Shown here one piece after another: positions 23,363 to 34,530 of a stretch of DNA of 64,000 nucleotides. The translations under genes and the position numbers were made by a program. This DNA is from Zymoseptoria tritici IPO323. Taxonomy: Eukaryota > Ascomycota > Dothideomycetes > Mycosphaerellales > Mycosphaerellaceae. A model generated the notes under the pieces. It worked only from the letters and a program-made list of their open reading frames with translations. It was not told the origin of the DNA and did no database searches. The stretch lies in contig NC_018209.1 in NCBI RefSeq assembly GCF_000219625.1, forward strand, positions 434,001-498,000, in the 5' to 3' direction. The stretch's first letter is position 1. Each line of letters begins with the position of its first letter.

Positions 23363-25048
23363 GGCAACGACGGAATGTTCGTGAACGATTTTCGCGAGTG
23401 TGCTTGATGTCTAGGATGGCGTCGCGGCCAATCTCGATGCCGCGATCCTGCTTGCGTATAGTGCGTTGAGGCGTCGGTATCATGCTCAATGTGCGGAGAC
23501 CAACTCATACTTGCACTCCGGCGTTCTAGGTCGATGCGTCCCTGCCTGAGATCGATGCCCCGGTCATCAGGATTTGGCCTAGTCCATTCATGAGCTGACC
23601 CTTGTGCTTGCAGACGAGGTGAACACTCCGATGCGGTCTCAGTGAAACCTTCCAGAATGCTGAGGCCCGATCGCTTCGCTGGTACTCGGGGCAGACCCAT
23701 ACGTTTATCCCCGGGAATTAGCGGAGAAGCATGCTTCCTCGCATGACATGGGAACGGATCACTGCCCGTGGTGTGGTATGAACCACACGTGGCAGCAGAG
23801 TGGTGTCGAGGATCCGTGCAGGCAAATGACGGCGTTCGAGAGGCGGATGTACAGCGTGTCGGCACATCGGAGCGGTCTTCTGATCACCCATTCTGCAGGC
23901 TCCAGGGCATTCCGAGCCGCAATTGGATAGCATCCTGGCGAGCAGGCTGTCAATCTCCAGCAGGACAGCGACCGCGCGTATGTGCTAAGACGCTGTACTG
24001 TACATCGGCTGAGATCATCGAATCGCCATTCGTCAGGTCCCGCCCTGGGGCATGGGTCAGGCGCTTGTTTGCAAGGAACTCAAGCAACCGAGCCATGAGG
24101 CTGGCTTGGCCAATGCGTGGGAATGTGGGTGTACCGGTACGTGGTAACAATGGATTATTGTCGGAAGAGGGCAAGCCAGCTGGAGGGACGAGACGGGAGA
24201 ATTGGAGGATGACTAGAACTAATGCGGGCGCCGTGCGGCCGAGGGGTCCCCGGGCCATCCTCTGCATCCATTTTTCCATGCCAACCCGACATAACAATTC
24301 CTTCGCTGTACTGTACATCCACCTTGACATTGAAATACTGCGCAGCGCTATGCGCTCGTCCGTGGAGACACTTGACTGCACGCTGCGTATTCAGACGGCG
24401 ACAAGAAAGTGCTATCTTATCAGCACACGATGTTCCATCGCTCCGGCCATCCTGGTAAATGCCTCACTTCTTCGGGATCACGCCTCCAAACACGACATTG
24501 ACCCCGGCTCTCGATCTCTGGTCTCATTCTTCCTCTCGGAAGATAGCACCTCGACGCATCGGAGTAGGAACCTCTCAAACCTTGCCTTGAGCTTCATGGC
24601 CGGATCACAGCGGAGTCGGCCAATCCCCGGACATTGACCCTTGCGCCTGTAGATAGACGTCTACTCCGATGCGTTCACACGCTGAACTGGCAAGCTAAGA
24701 AGCATGAGACGAAGGTCAGGCGGGGCTAAGATTCAAATCATTGGTGTCCTACATTCGAGTGTTCGGCCCTCCGCTCTGCTCGATGTGACTGGCACTAGTC
24801 GTGTTATTCCTAATTGGTTGCCTCGACCGTTTCTGCGTCAGGAACACCGCGGTGAGTCTAGCTGCATCAACCTCCACGTTGTACGAAGATGGAGGCATGC
24901 CGTTTTTTCTGACGATCCTTGTCCGCTGCAGCAATATCTGCTGGACAACAGGTCAAACCGTTAAACACGCTCTGAAGACAACAAAGAGTCAATCAACTGG
25001 CAGCGTCTGGCTCCTTCGCCGGACGGCCTAACGTCGACCATACCAACG
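23363..25048. other. Divergent intergenic region between PKS and exporter
   Basis: This 1.7-kb interval carries the PKS (-) and MFS exporter (+) promoters. A 289-codon plus-strand frame (23,768-24,637) has no domain and unlikely composition. A 14-bp inverted repeat ACGCATCGGAGTAG lies at 24,554-24,567 and 24,661-24,674. The motif CTGTACTGTACATC occurs at about 23,994 and 24,307. Their meaning is unknown; they could be regulator sites shared by the divergent genes. Confidence 0.4.
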
Positions 25049-26865
25049 ATGGCAAAAGCGCCCATGCATCAAACATTCGAATTGGACATCACGAAGACCG
25101 CTTCCACGAAGACCGCTTCCACGAAGACCGCTTCCACGAAGACCGCTTCCACGATCTCTTCAGAACCAGACCCTTCTCCTGTCAAAGATGCGGCAGCGGA
25201 CGATGCTCCAGCAAGTCCAGAACAAGACAATGCGCCTCCCAAAGATATTCGATTCTGGATGATCGTCTTCTCGATTTGTCTCTCGTCTTTTCTAAGCGCT
25301 CTGGACATATCCATACTGTCACCAGCTTTACAGACGATTGCATCCACGCTCCACTCGCGGGATCTTTTCATTTGGGCCGTCAATGCTTTCTTGGTAACCT
25401 GCACAATCACGAGTCTTGTCTCCGCGCATATTTCTGATTTGTTCGGTCGGCGATCCGTGATGATGACCTCAATCATGCTGTTCGCCATTGGCAGTGCTGT
25501 CTGCGGAGCCGCTCCGTCCACAGCACTGTTGATTCTCGGGCGTGCAATCCAAGGCATAGGAAGTGGTGGCATACTCACCATGTCTAACTTGATCATTTGC
25601 GACATCGTGCCATTGAGAGAGCGTTCCCTGTACGGCGGTTTCATCAATTTAGCGTGGACAGTATGTATGACGCTTCTGCGTTATTGACTCTCGCTGACTC
25701 TTGCGAATAGGTCGCAACCCTCTTTGGACCTTTAATCGGTGCCGCTTTCACCCAGCATATCTCCTGGAGATGGATTTTTTGGATCAATCTCCCGGCATCC
25801 GCCATTGCACTCGCGATCGTTATCAAGTTTCTCCGACTCGAGTATCCGGACCAGGGCACGGTACGACAGCGCCTAGCCTGCATTGACTGGTATGGGAGCT
25901 TTCTCCTCACTGGATCGACTTCTTCGATGCTCTTGGCGCTCAGTTGGGCTGGCAGTCAATATGACTGGTCGTCCTGGCCTGTGTTACTCCCGTTGCTGCT
26001 CGGTGTACTGGGTATGATCGGCTTTGTCGTACTCGAAGCAGCGATGAAGACGGGTGATTACGCCCTCATGCCCCTCCGCATCTTTGCCAATCGCACCTCG
26101 GCTACCATCTTCGCTCTGACTTTCCTGCACGCCATGCTGATATACTGGGTCATCTACTTCAGAAGTGTGTACTGCCAAGGAGCTCTCATGGTGTCGCCAA
26201 TCCTATACGCTGTTCTGGGACTTCCAACCAGTATCCTTACCGCTCCTGCCGGCGTCTTCGCCGGGGTAGTAGTCGCAAAGACAGGCAAATATCGGCTGTT
26301 CCACTTTGCGGGATTTGGACTAATAATGATCGGACTCGGCCTGCACCTTCTTCTGGACGCAGATTCCCCATATGGCTATGTGGTCGGCTTCCAGATACCC
26401 CTCGCGCTTGGGTTCGGCGTCTTCCTCACGAGCAGCCTTCCTGCAGCCTTGGCGAGCCTTGCAGAAGAAGATGCCGCTGTAGCAGTCGGCTTTGCCACGT
26501 CTACACGCACGTTCGGGTACATGTGGGGCATCGCCATCGCGTCTGCGGTTTTCGAAAATCGGGTCGAAACCATATTGAGCGGTAGCTCCGATGATGTCCT
26601 GAAACAGGCGCTATTGCACGGCCAAGCATTTCCAAACGCAAACAAAGCTTTCATGAGCTCTTTACGGGGCACACCAGAAGTACTGACCGCGGTCAAAGAC
26701 GTTTATGTTGCGAGCCTCCGAAGGGTATGGGAAGTTGCACTTGCTTTTGCTGCCTTGGCACTCCTGCTTTGCTTCCTTGTGCGCTCTCTGCCTTTGCGGA
26801 AGACTCTCAACACGAAATACGGCGTGGAATCGAAGAAAGCGATAGCAAGTAGCTCAGACGCATAA
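25049..26865 (+). CDS. MFS exporter, 14-TM DHA2 type, probably for the polyketide product
   Basis: Two exons (25049-25660 and 25711-26865) with a 50-nt intron join to 588 aa. The N-terminal 70 residues are cytosolic and contain a perfect fourfold TKTAS repeat. Then come about fourteen helices. The first, VFSICLSSFLSALDISIL, carries the drug:H+ antiporter LDxxI pattern. DLFGRRSVMM fits motif A, and LGRAIQGIGSGGI fits motif C of drug antiporters. SWRWIFWINLPAS is typical of the DHA2/aflT-like family. These pumps sit in the plasma membrane and expel toxins or secondary metabolites using the proton gradient. Its divergent position next to the PKS supports export of the PKS product or self-protection, which remains an inference. 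Confidence 0.9.
25091..25150 (+). repeat. In-frame 15-bp minisatellite, four copies
   Basis: The unit ACGAAGACCGCTTCC is repeated four times without mismatch inside exon 1 of the MFS exporter and encodes TKTAS each time. It lies in the cytosolic N-terminal tail. Perfect identity suggests recent expansion and likely length variation between strains. Confidence 0.9.
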
Positions 26866-27449
26866 AACTAGGATTGTTGTTCTGTACAAATGACATGTCA
26901 TCGTCTGCAGCTTTTCCTGCTTCTGTTCTGGCATTTCGCGCCGTTCTGCTTTACTGGATGACGTTTGACCTTTGTGCCTGAGGCACACTTGGTGCAAGGC
27001 CAGTACAATCTTTTCGATTTGTCGGTGGTCTTTTGATCCAGCATGCACATGTGATGTGAGCCGATGTCAACGAACGACTCCGCCATCGTACCAGCAGGGC
27101 TTCAGGACCTTCCATGCAGCAGGGAGCTTCTCCTGGTAACAATGCCGACGATATGAGATCCTTGCAGTTGCGCGATTTCTGGCTCCTTGCATTGCGCGAT
27201 TTTTGACTCCTTGCAGTTGCGCGATTTCTGGCTCCTTGCATTGCGCGATTTTTGACTCCTTGCAGTTGCTGGATCCATTGTGCCTATGCATGCCGAACTG
27301 CTGATACACGGTCCAGGGAGATCAATGCATAACCACGTGCAAGGCCGGGGCGCTCCAATCTCGCGATACCATTGTCTCGAACGATGCATCCTCCGAAGCT
27401 CTTGCGAGGAAAGCGGCGCACAATTCGTTGAAGAGTCTGCCAGCCAACA
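26866..27449. other. Intergenic region with 49-bp tandem repeat
   Basis: No gene is supported. A tandem repeat lies at 27,161-27,270 and is described separately. The rest is the exporter 3' flank and the promoter of the NmrA-like gene. Confidence 0.5.
27161..27270. repeat. Two 49-bp tandem units built of two related half-units
   Basis: The 49-bp unit starting CTTGCAGTTGCGCGATTT occurs at 27,161-27,209 and again at 27,210-27,258, followed by a partial third copy. Each unit is made of two similar halves of about 24-25 bp that share GCGCGATTT and CTCCTTGCA. The array ends about 180 bp before the NmrA-like start codon. Confidence 0.85.
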
Positions 27450-28655
27450 ATGGTCAAAGTTGCTCTCGCAGGAGGCACAGGCGGCCTTGGTCGTGAAGTC
27501 ATCGATGCTCTACTTGCCAAGAATCGACACGAAATCATCGTTCTGACCCGCCAGGTATCGTATTCACCTATCATACCGGCCCTCTTTCATTCGATGCTGA
27601 TATCCTGTGCTCTAGGACCCGGCACAAGTGACTTTGCCGGATGGCGTTCAGGCCGTCCAACTGGACTACAAGGAGAAGAGCTCAATTGTTGGTGCACTTA
27701 GCGGTGTATTTTGCGTATTTTCCTTCATCATTACGGGAAAGGACCCTGGAAATGTCGCGCAAAAGAACTTGATTGATGCTTGCGTTGAAGCCAAGGTCAA
27801 ACGATTTGCACCCAGCGAGTGGGTCGGGTTGGTCTACCATCCTCTTTGGCGACGGCTACATTCCCCAGTGCAAAGAGACCTGCATTGACATCGACGTGCT
27901 ATAGGGCCTCGTCGACAGGAACTCCGTGGTACGCAGGGAAGGCAGCAATCTCCGCATATCTACAAGAGATCAATGCCGAAAGAAAGGCAGGTTCAAACAT
28001 CCAAACATCGTGCAGACATCTTGTCCCTCCGCTGACTAGAGTCTCCGTGTCGCAGGTCCTCGAATACTGCCGGTTCATGCCGGGCCTTGCCCTAGACTAC
28101 CTCGTGTACCCGAACCAGACCTGCAAGCACTTCCCGAATCTTGGGTCTACAGTAGATTTCTTCAACTGTCGTGCGATCTTGCTCAAGGACACGGAGCCTG
28201 GCCGCTTCGGCATGACTCTGGTGGAAGACATGGCCGCCGTGGCAGCTGAAGCTGTGGACTACCCCGGAGAGTGGCCTGTAGACGGCGGCATGCACTCCAT
28301 CATGACATCCTTTCCCGAGCTGGTTGAGATTGGCGAACGGCTGAGAGGTAGAGTGCACGAAAAACGGCTCCGGTACGAAACCGTGACTGACCACAATAAT
28401 GCAGGCAAGAAATTCGACATTGAGTACGTCACGTTGGCGCAGGCACGATCTGGTCGGCTCCCGACATCTTGGGTTGCCGACTTCAATCACGCTGCCATAC
28501 CGGAGCAATTGAGAGATTCTTGGAGCCGCACTTTCAATGCGAAGATGATGTACTCTGTCCACTTGGGTAACTACGCTGTTTCTGACACGTGGAATCGTCT
28601 CTTGCCGGATTTTCGTTTCACCACTTTAGAGGAGTTGCTGGAGAAGTACTACTAG
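27450..28655 (+). CDS. NmrA-like / isoflavone-reductase-like oxidoreductase
   Basis: This is a cytosolic NAD(P)-binding protein of the NmrA/isoflavone-reductase group, possibly a tailoring reductase of the adjacent polyketide pathway. Proposed exons are 27450-27554, 27616-27827, 27905-27986 and 28056-28655, giving 332 aa. The start has the complete Rossmann loop VALAGGTGGLGREV. Further family features are KRFAPSEW, GTPWYAGKAAI and VLEYCRFMPGLALDYL. The second intron donor is uncertain (GTTGGT at 27,828 keeps the conserved Trp; GTGGGT at 27,819 would lose it). The third intron (27,987-28,055) fits best as GC-AG. Reading through it stays open but inserts 23 non-family residues. The C-terminus ends LEELLEKYY. 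It is complete, unlike the similar gene at 10.4 kb. Confidence 0.82.
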
Positions 28656-28948
28656 GCTGGAAATTCGTGGAAAGCCTCAATGACAACTGCGAAGTTGAGA
28701 AGCAAAATCCAAGCTCCATCAAATCCCCATCTCGCCATCCTTCTGCATCCGTCTCGTCTCCGTCGCCAGCAAGCCTTCGTCCCAAAGTTCCGCATACCTC
28801 ATTCCCGAGGAAGATGAAATGGCTCGAGAGAGCATTGCTTATGACCAAGGACACCGAGTACGAAGTCGTGAGTCCCTGGCCTTCATATCAGCGATGATGT
28901 TCAGGAGCGACGGACGCGATTGTGTGACGGACCTGCGGCGTCTGCCGT

Positions 28949-29098
28949 CTAACAGCAATAGCAGTCCGGATCACGAACGCAGTGGTTGGTGCTACCTCCG
29001 CCCGATCCTGGGCAGCATCTGCGAACGGGAGCAGGTGCAGGTGCAGCGGCGGCCGTCGCGGCGACGATAATACTGGCGAGAAGGATGAAGACTTTCAT
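28949..29098 (-). CDS. Very small secreted cysteine-rich peptide (6 Cys)
   Basis: This 49-aa intronless gene starts MKVFILLASIIVAATAAAA, a textbook signal peptide, followed by an APAPAP spacer. The mature part is about 25-30 residues, with CC, C, C and a final CYCC, making six cysteines, plus a Gly/Ser-rich linker. The frame extends upstream to 29,269, but the ATG at 29,098 is chosen because it begins the signal peptide. The minus-strand upstream region has a TATATC at about 29,221-29,226. No family is recognised; a secreted effector-like or antimicrobial peptide is plausible. It is convergent with the NmrA-like gene (293 bp between stops). Confidence 0.6.
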   Translation of the reverse strand: MKVFILLASIIVAATAAAAPAPAPVRRCCPGSGGGSTNHCVRDPDCYCC

Positions 29099-31347
29099 AG
29101 TGGAGTTTGTTGGTGGCCGTTGGGAACCTTCGCCGTGAAGTCGAGTTTGCGGTGGTGGAGGTGATGTGCAAAGAAGACGAAGATGAGGGAGCGAGTGACT
29201 TCTTATACGCTGCCGCAGAGGATATATCGATGATGCCGAGCCACTTTGATCTCGTGAAACTGTCGGCATTCATCTCGGAGCGGACGTCAATACCGAAAGC
29301 AGCCTGTACAGCGTGAGTACACATCGGACTGGCCGTCTCTAGGTTTGGAGTCCGGCCGGCACCAGGCATATTCGGTCAAGTTCCGTGTCTCAGTTGGTCG
29401 GCGGATATCATTTGGGGTGTCGAACGCCGGCCGTTGACTGCTTCCCAATTCTTGGGCGCTTCTTCAAGCTCAGAATCCGTCTTCAACCGGTCCATGTGGC
29501 AATTCAATCCGCGGGAGAAGGGATGTCCTGCTGCTGAAGTCTTGCTTACATGGTCATGTACGAAAAATAAGCAGGCCTCTCGATCAGAGGCGTTGCTACG
29601 ACGAGCAGCGCCATCTCAAGCCACACCAGTAAGTACAGCCGGTCGATTGACAGACAAACATGCAGATCGGAGGCAGCCATGATCCATGGCGGCCGTCTGC
29701 TGTCGCAACAGGCGGACTATCCTGAAGTGACTGTCGGCTCTTCGGACTTCACAGGTAAGCAAGAAGCATCCATTCCACTCAAGCTGGTACCTATTGGTAT
29801 CGCTTGACAGGGTAAGAAGACTCGGACCATTCCCTTCTTCTCGCACAATTCCTCAGAATCAACATTCCATCCTCATCAAAACGGTACATGGTAGCCTGAT
29901 ACTCGAGTCCCTGCCGAACGATGGGCAGTTTCTTACCTATATTGGTTATGCCGTTGAGAAATTTGCCGTCTCCGTCCTGACAAGAGGCAGAACATGTGGG
30001 TATCCGCAAAGGCGGCCACGACAAGGATGGAAAAGAGGCCCTGCCTCAAGTCAGTCGAGTGCAATGGCAGGCTCCGAGAACGCCTCACCTTCACTGTGGT
30101 ATTTTGTCGTCGGTGGTTGATCAAAGGGCAATGATTGGTATGGTGCAGTGGACCGCTGGTCTGTAGGACTGGCAGCGACCGCGGCGATCTCTCGCTATTT
30201 ATATATACACCTTCTACACCTGCCATCTGTGTTCCTCCGAACACATGGCCCCGAGAGATTAAATAGGAAGCCTTGGATCTCGCAGCGGCACCGGTGCCTC
30301 GACCTACGGCATGCACACGCATCGCAGTGGTCGCCTCGTTTTCAGGCACATCGACGATCGACTCACATCCCACCAACTCCCCAAGTCCAAACCCATCGAC
30401 TACACTATCGCTCAACGAGCACGCCAATGTACAAGCCAGAACCTCTAAGGGTGGAATGCCTTGCCTTGCTGGCAGCACCCGAATACTGTAGGCACGTTGC
30501 CAGTATTCGCCGCGCTGCCAACAACAAAGAGCCTTGAGAAGGACGACGAGACCGATCATGAGCCACATGGCGAGTCCAATGTATCACGCAGGAGCAAGGG
30601 CAGCAGGCATCCACCGCATTGCTTTGATGGTCATCGTGTCGAGATTATGGCCAGGCATGAATCAAGTGATGGCGATGTTTGTTCACCCTGCGACCGCGCG
30701 CTATAAATCCGCAGTCCAGGTCATGCTGCTGTGAGCGTCTCCGCGCACGCGAGGTGAATGCTGAAGCCGACGACATCGTGGCACCTTCACAGCAAGCACA
30801 CACTGTCGAGTGACAAGCCATCATGGAAAATGAACAACTGAACCATGCATGTTGCCCAGCGCATTCAGGGATCAATAACGCTCATGCTCTCCTTGGAAAG
30901 ACAGCGATACCGCAGTGCAGGACTGTTGGTGGTCAGTGCTAACAGCGGACTTATCGCTCGGTCCTCGCAGTCATGGCGACCCTACGCAAATTGAATCGAA
31001 TTTAACCACAGCGGGCCCTCGCTCTCCGGTCACTCTCCTAGTGGACATTTTGAAAGGGATTTGCCGAACACATCGATGATTCCATGCCTATTCCCCTGCT
31101 CTCGACAGAATCCGGACCCGTCTCGACTCTCGAGCCATGGCACTGGAGATTACGCAATCCAGTCCATGTACTCAGTAATGAAGTGCCATCCGTGCTGGTC
31201 CGGTCCGGGGTCGACATTGGATCACAAGTCGAAACACTTCCAACGAAGCCGCTAATAAATTTCCGGATTACAGTTCTACGGCATCCTGGCAATGAACGAA
31301 CAGTCGAGCCACGTGCTCCTAATTAAGCTAGAAGAGAGGGCCAAGCT
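29099..31347. other. Gene-poor region next to the RIP island
   Basis: No intact gene is supported in 2.2 kb. A 211-codon minus-strand frame (29,933-30,568) has no domain and unlikely composition. It covers the probable decayed secreted-protein locus at 29,930-30,210. Composition is normal, so RIP has not clearly spread from the adjacent transposon relic. Confidence 0.4.
29933..30094 (-). pseudogene. Possible decayed small secreted protein gene
   Basis: On the minus strand a TATATATAAATAG box (30,197-30,209) is followed about 100 bp later by GTGAAG (30,089-30,094) where an ATG would be expected. A clean 48-nt intron (30,041-30,088, GTGAGG...CTGAC...CAG) follows, then a signal-peptide-like stretch GLFSILVVAAFADTH. 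Right after it the plausible mature sequence (SASCQDGDGKFLNG) is in the next frame. This looks like a small secreted gene that lost its start codon and suffered a frameshift. The evidence is circumstantial. Confidence 0.25.
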
Positions 31348-33500
31348 GTGCACGGGCTACGCTGTGCACGCTCGAATTTCGAGAACGTCGAAATCTATAA
31401 TATTAGCTAAACTTCTACGAATTAATACACTACAACTATAGCTCCGATAGACAATATATTAAAGGAGCTAAAAGAGGCAGAGGTAAAGAATATTTTAGAA
31501 ACTACGACGAAGTATAATGTCTATCGTAGCACTTTATTACGACGATAGCGTAAGGTTAACGAATCTCGTACGCGACGCGATAAGAATAACTCGATTTTAT
31601 TATACTAATAAGAGCGTACCCTCGTAGCCTATATTAACACCCTTATACGTAGAGGCATTCTACCGATACTAGTAATAGTTCTTACCTTTATTTACGATAT
31701 TACGAAGGTTAGGCTAGAGCGGAAATAGATACGACGGTTCGTAAAAAGGCATAAGAAGTATATTAATTCGAGATACCTTAATCTACTAGATAAGAGTAGG
31801 AAGAAGGCGGACTCTTTAAGGTAATATAAGGCCTACTTTAATATACTTAAAAGTAAGAAGGAGTTGTAAAAGGTGCAGTTAAGAATAGAGTAGCAGTATA
31901 AATCACTTCAGAACAGACTCGATTCGATACTCTCTCGGAAGGAGGAGATTCTACGTATTCTTATACCTCCGGGCGCAATCTGGCTTAAACGAGCTCAAAA
32001 GGCCTTAGTAGGGGTGCATATGCCGCTGAGGCAGGGGATCAGATGCCGATTGTCGGTATTCGGCGGAGGCAGATGTAACAGGAGTAGTATAATATTAAGG
32101 CTTATAATACCTATAATATAGACGAGAAGGGCTTCTTAATTAGTATACTTTAGAAGTTATAACGGGTATTTACGAAGGATTACTTCCTCTTAGGCCGGCT
32201 TATTAATAATATTTAAGACAGTAATTATAAATAGATTACCTTAATAGCGTATATCTATACTAACCTAACCTTATTACTACCGGCATTAATATATAAGGTA
32301 GTAACTAGCAATATCTAGTCCTTATAGCTATAGGACTTTAATATTAATAAGTACTATACCTTCTTCGCATTATTACTAAATAGCTAGACTAATAATAACC
32401 TTAGACTCTACTAGCTTACGAAGATATTCGAGCCTTAAACGAGGTAGAAGGCAGATAGAGGCTATAGACTACTTATTATTAATAACTATAGATTATACGT
32501 AAACATAGTATTCTTATAGTTCTATATAAAACACCGTATCTTTATTATAGTGTTTCTACCTTATTTAATATACCGCCTATAACCTCTAGATATTAGTATC
32601 TTCGGTGTACTATCTAGCTACTATAGTTCTTAACTATTACGCTTTATCTAGTAGTCCGAAGGGCTATTAGTAGTAATAAAGCGTAACTTCTTCTAGCTCT
32701 TCTAGCTAGCTTATAAGAAAGCGTTTATACTAGCTAATATTGCTTCTAGCTTCTATAAGACTAGCCTTTATCTACTAGATCCTTCGCTAGTATTAAAGAA
32801 GTTTTAAGAGCTTAAGTATTAGAGGCTAGTACCTAAGGCTACATCGGCTGTGCCGATGCCTAGGCTAACGCCTAACGGACGAACGCCGGTTTAGAAATCC
32901 ACTAGGCCGAATCGGGAACAAGCTTCCTTTCGGCCGACTAGAAGGCTACGTATACGCTAAGCGACGCTACGCGCATATATAGCTTATACTCGACGTTCCG
33001 CTGTTCTAGATAGATCTTCTTTTCGGTAGCTTTAGAATTTTATACATTCGGATCTGGACCTTTGTACGCAACTTCGGTTTAGACCCTTATATTAAGGGCA
33101 AATATATCTACTTTAGTAATAGCTCTTAGCTAGGTACCGCTAACGACGACGACGACGATTTAAGGCTAAGCACCGCTAGACCCTCTACTACCGGTATAGA
33201 CACCTCTATTATCTCTAATAACTAGTAGGAGACAAGACGCCTAATAAAGAGCGTATTAAAGAAGCCTAAGAATAAGAAGGAACGTAGAGCAATTTAGAAG
33301 CTTATTAACACCCTTATATATATATAGACGTAGAATTAGCTATTTAAGAGCGAGTATAGTAGCCTACGCTAGTCCTTTAAGAATAAGAAGTAGAAGTAAT
33401 AACGTAGTAAGCTATTACTAGCTCTACTATAAGGCTAAGTAGTATTGTAGTATAAATAGTGTCGAACATAGTTTATAGTATAGCGTAGTTTTAGGTCTTA
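31348..33500 (+). mobile_element. Heavily RIP-mutated pogo/Fot1-like DNA transposon relic
   Basis: The left end GTGCACGG (31,348) and following GCTCGAATTTCGAGAACGTC match the end of the better-preserved element at 43.5 kb. Downstream, the two copies align through the HTH region (AAGGAGCTAAAAGAGGC), the first catalytic-Asp region (about 32,110, translating to YNIDEKGF) and the C-terminal basic region (about 33,350-33,410, matching SFKN..QRSK). This copy is riddled with stops; CpA and TpG are nearly eliminated in favour of TpA while many CpG remain, the RIP signature. A segment of about 210 bp (31,873-32,085) has no counterpart in the other copy. The right end is not recognisable. Confidence 0.8.
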
Positions 33501-33869
33501 GCGATGTATAGTAGTCGGATTCTTCCTTTTTTAAGGATCTAACAACAACATTACCGGTCGTTAGTAGCACTTAATACACTTTATAGCTACTACTTATTTC
33601 TTAATGTAATTCTACGCTCGATACCGCGCCCGTAAGGCACTTATACACTCACCTCTTAGTGCCTTAGGTTAGTAGTGGTCGATTCTACCTACTACATTTT
33701 CTAGTAGACGATGTAAGACTCTTTACGGCTCCTTTATACGAAGGAAAGGGTATACTCGGTAAGTGCATAAGTCGTCTATATTATATATAACAGTTATAGG
33801 AAAACTCGGATCTACGGACGCACCCCTTAAGGACTCGGATATATAGTACTAAGAAAGACACGCGGTATA

Positions 33870-34530
33870 TAGAAGCTTTACTCGTACCGAAGACGGTAGT
33901 CGTATACTCGTTCGTACTATAGGCTATTAATAGGGCGAAGTAGAAGCACTTAAATTAAGGAAACCTAAGCGTATGCCGAATCTATAGTATAGCTTATATA
34001 AGGTTACTAGAAACATAGCACATTTAAGAACACTAGGCGCATAGTTACTCGTATTATAGCTTATTTAAGGCTTAAGGAAACCTAAACGTATACCCGCTCG
34101 TAGTGTAGTTTATATAAGGCTTATAGTTTACCTCTACTCTAAAGACGGCGTATATATACCCGCTCGTGCTATAGTGCGCTAACATAGAGTACGAGGTGAT
34201 CTCTTAATGTTTAAGGTTACGGTTACTAAACGCATAGTCGCTCGAATTATAGTTTATTTAAAGTTAAGGCTTAAGGACACCTCTAATCTGAAGACGGTGT
34301 ACGTATACCCGCTCGTGCTATAGTACATTACTATAAATTGTAAGGTGTAGACGGACGTATGCTCGTACGTAGTATAGTCCACTCGAGATTAAGGAATTAA
34401 GGAAACCTAAATGCGTACCGAATCTATAGTACGGTTTATATATTGTTACTATTACTAGAAAACCTAAATGCACGTCTACTCGTAGCGTAGTTTATGCACG
34501 GCTTAAGAATTATAGGAATTACGGATTAAT
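33870..34530. repeat. Degenerate tandem repeat, RIP-mutated
   Basis: A motif with the approximate core TATACCCGCTCGTGCTATAG, followed by TTTATATAAGG and flanked by AAACCTAA, recurs about nine times at irregular 50-90 bp spacing (near 33,905, 33,970, 34,045, 34,095, 34,160, 34,225, 34,305, 34,355, 34,415 and 34,475). Divergence between units is mostly transitions, as expected from RIP. It could be the subterminal repeat array of a transposon. Confidence 0.55.

Noticed and set aside
23768..24637. 289-codon plus-strand frame in the PKS-exporter intergenic region
   Set aside because: Composition is rich in Arg, Ser, Trp and Cys without domain or helix pattern, typical of a chance frame in GC-rich DNA.
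24554..24674. 14-bp inverted repeat ACGCATCGGAGTAG with a 93-bp spacer as a transposable element
   Set aside because: Arms do not extend, there is no TA or other duplication at the edges, and no internal structure. It could be a pair of binding sites but I cannot support that.
29933..30568. 211-codon minus-strand frame starting with a hydrophobic stretch
   Set aside because: The hydrophobic start is followed by arbitrary sequence; the frame crosses a promoter-like TATA box and a probable intron, so it is unlikely to be one protein.
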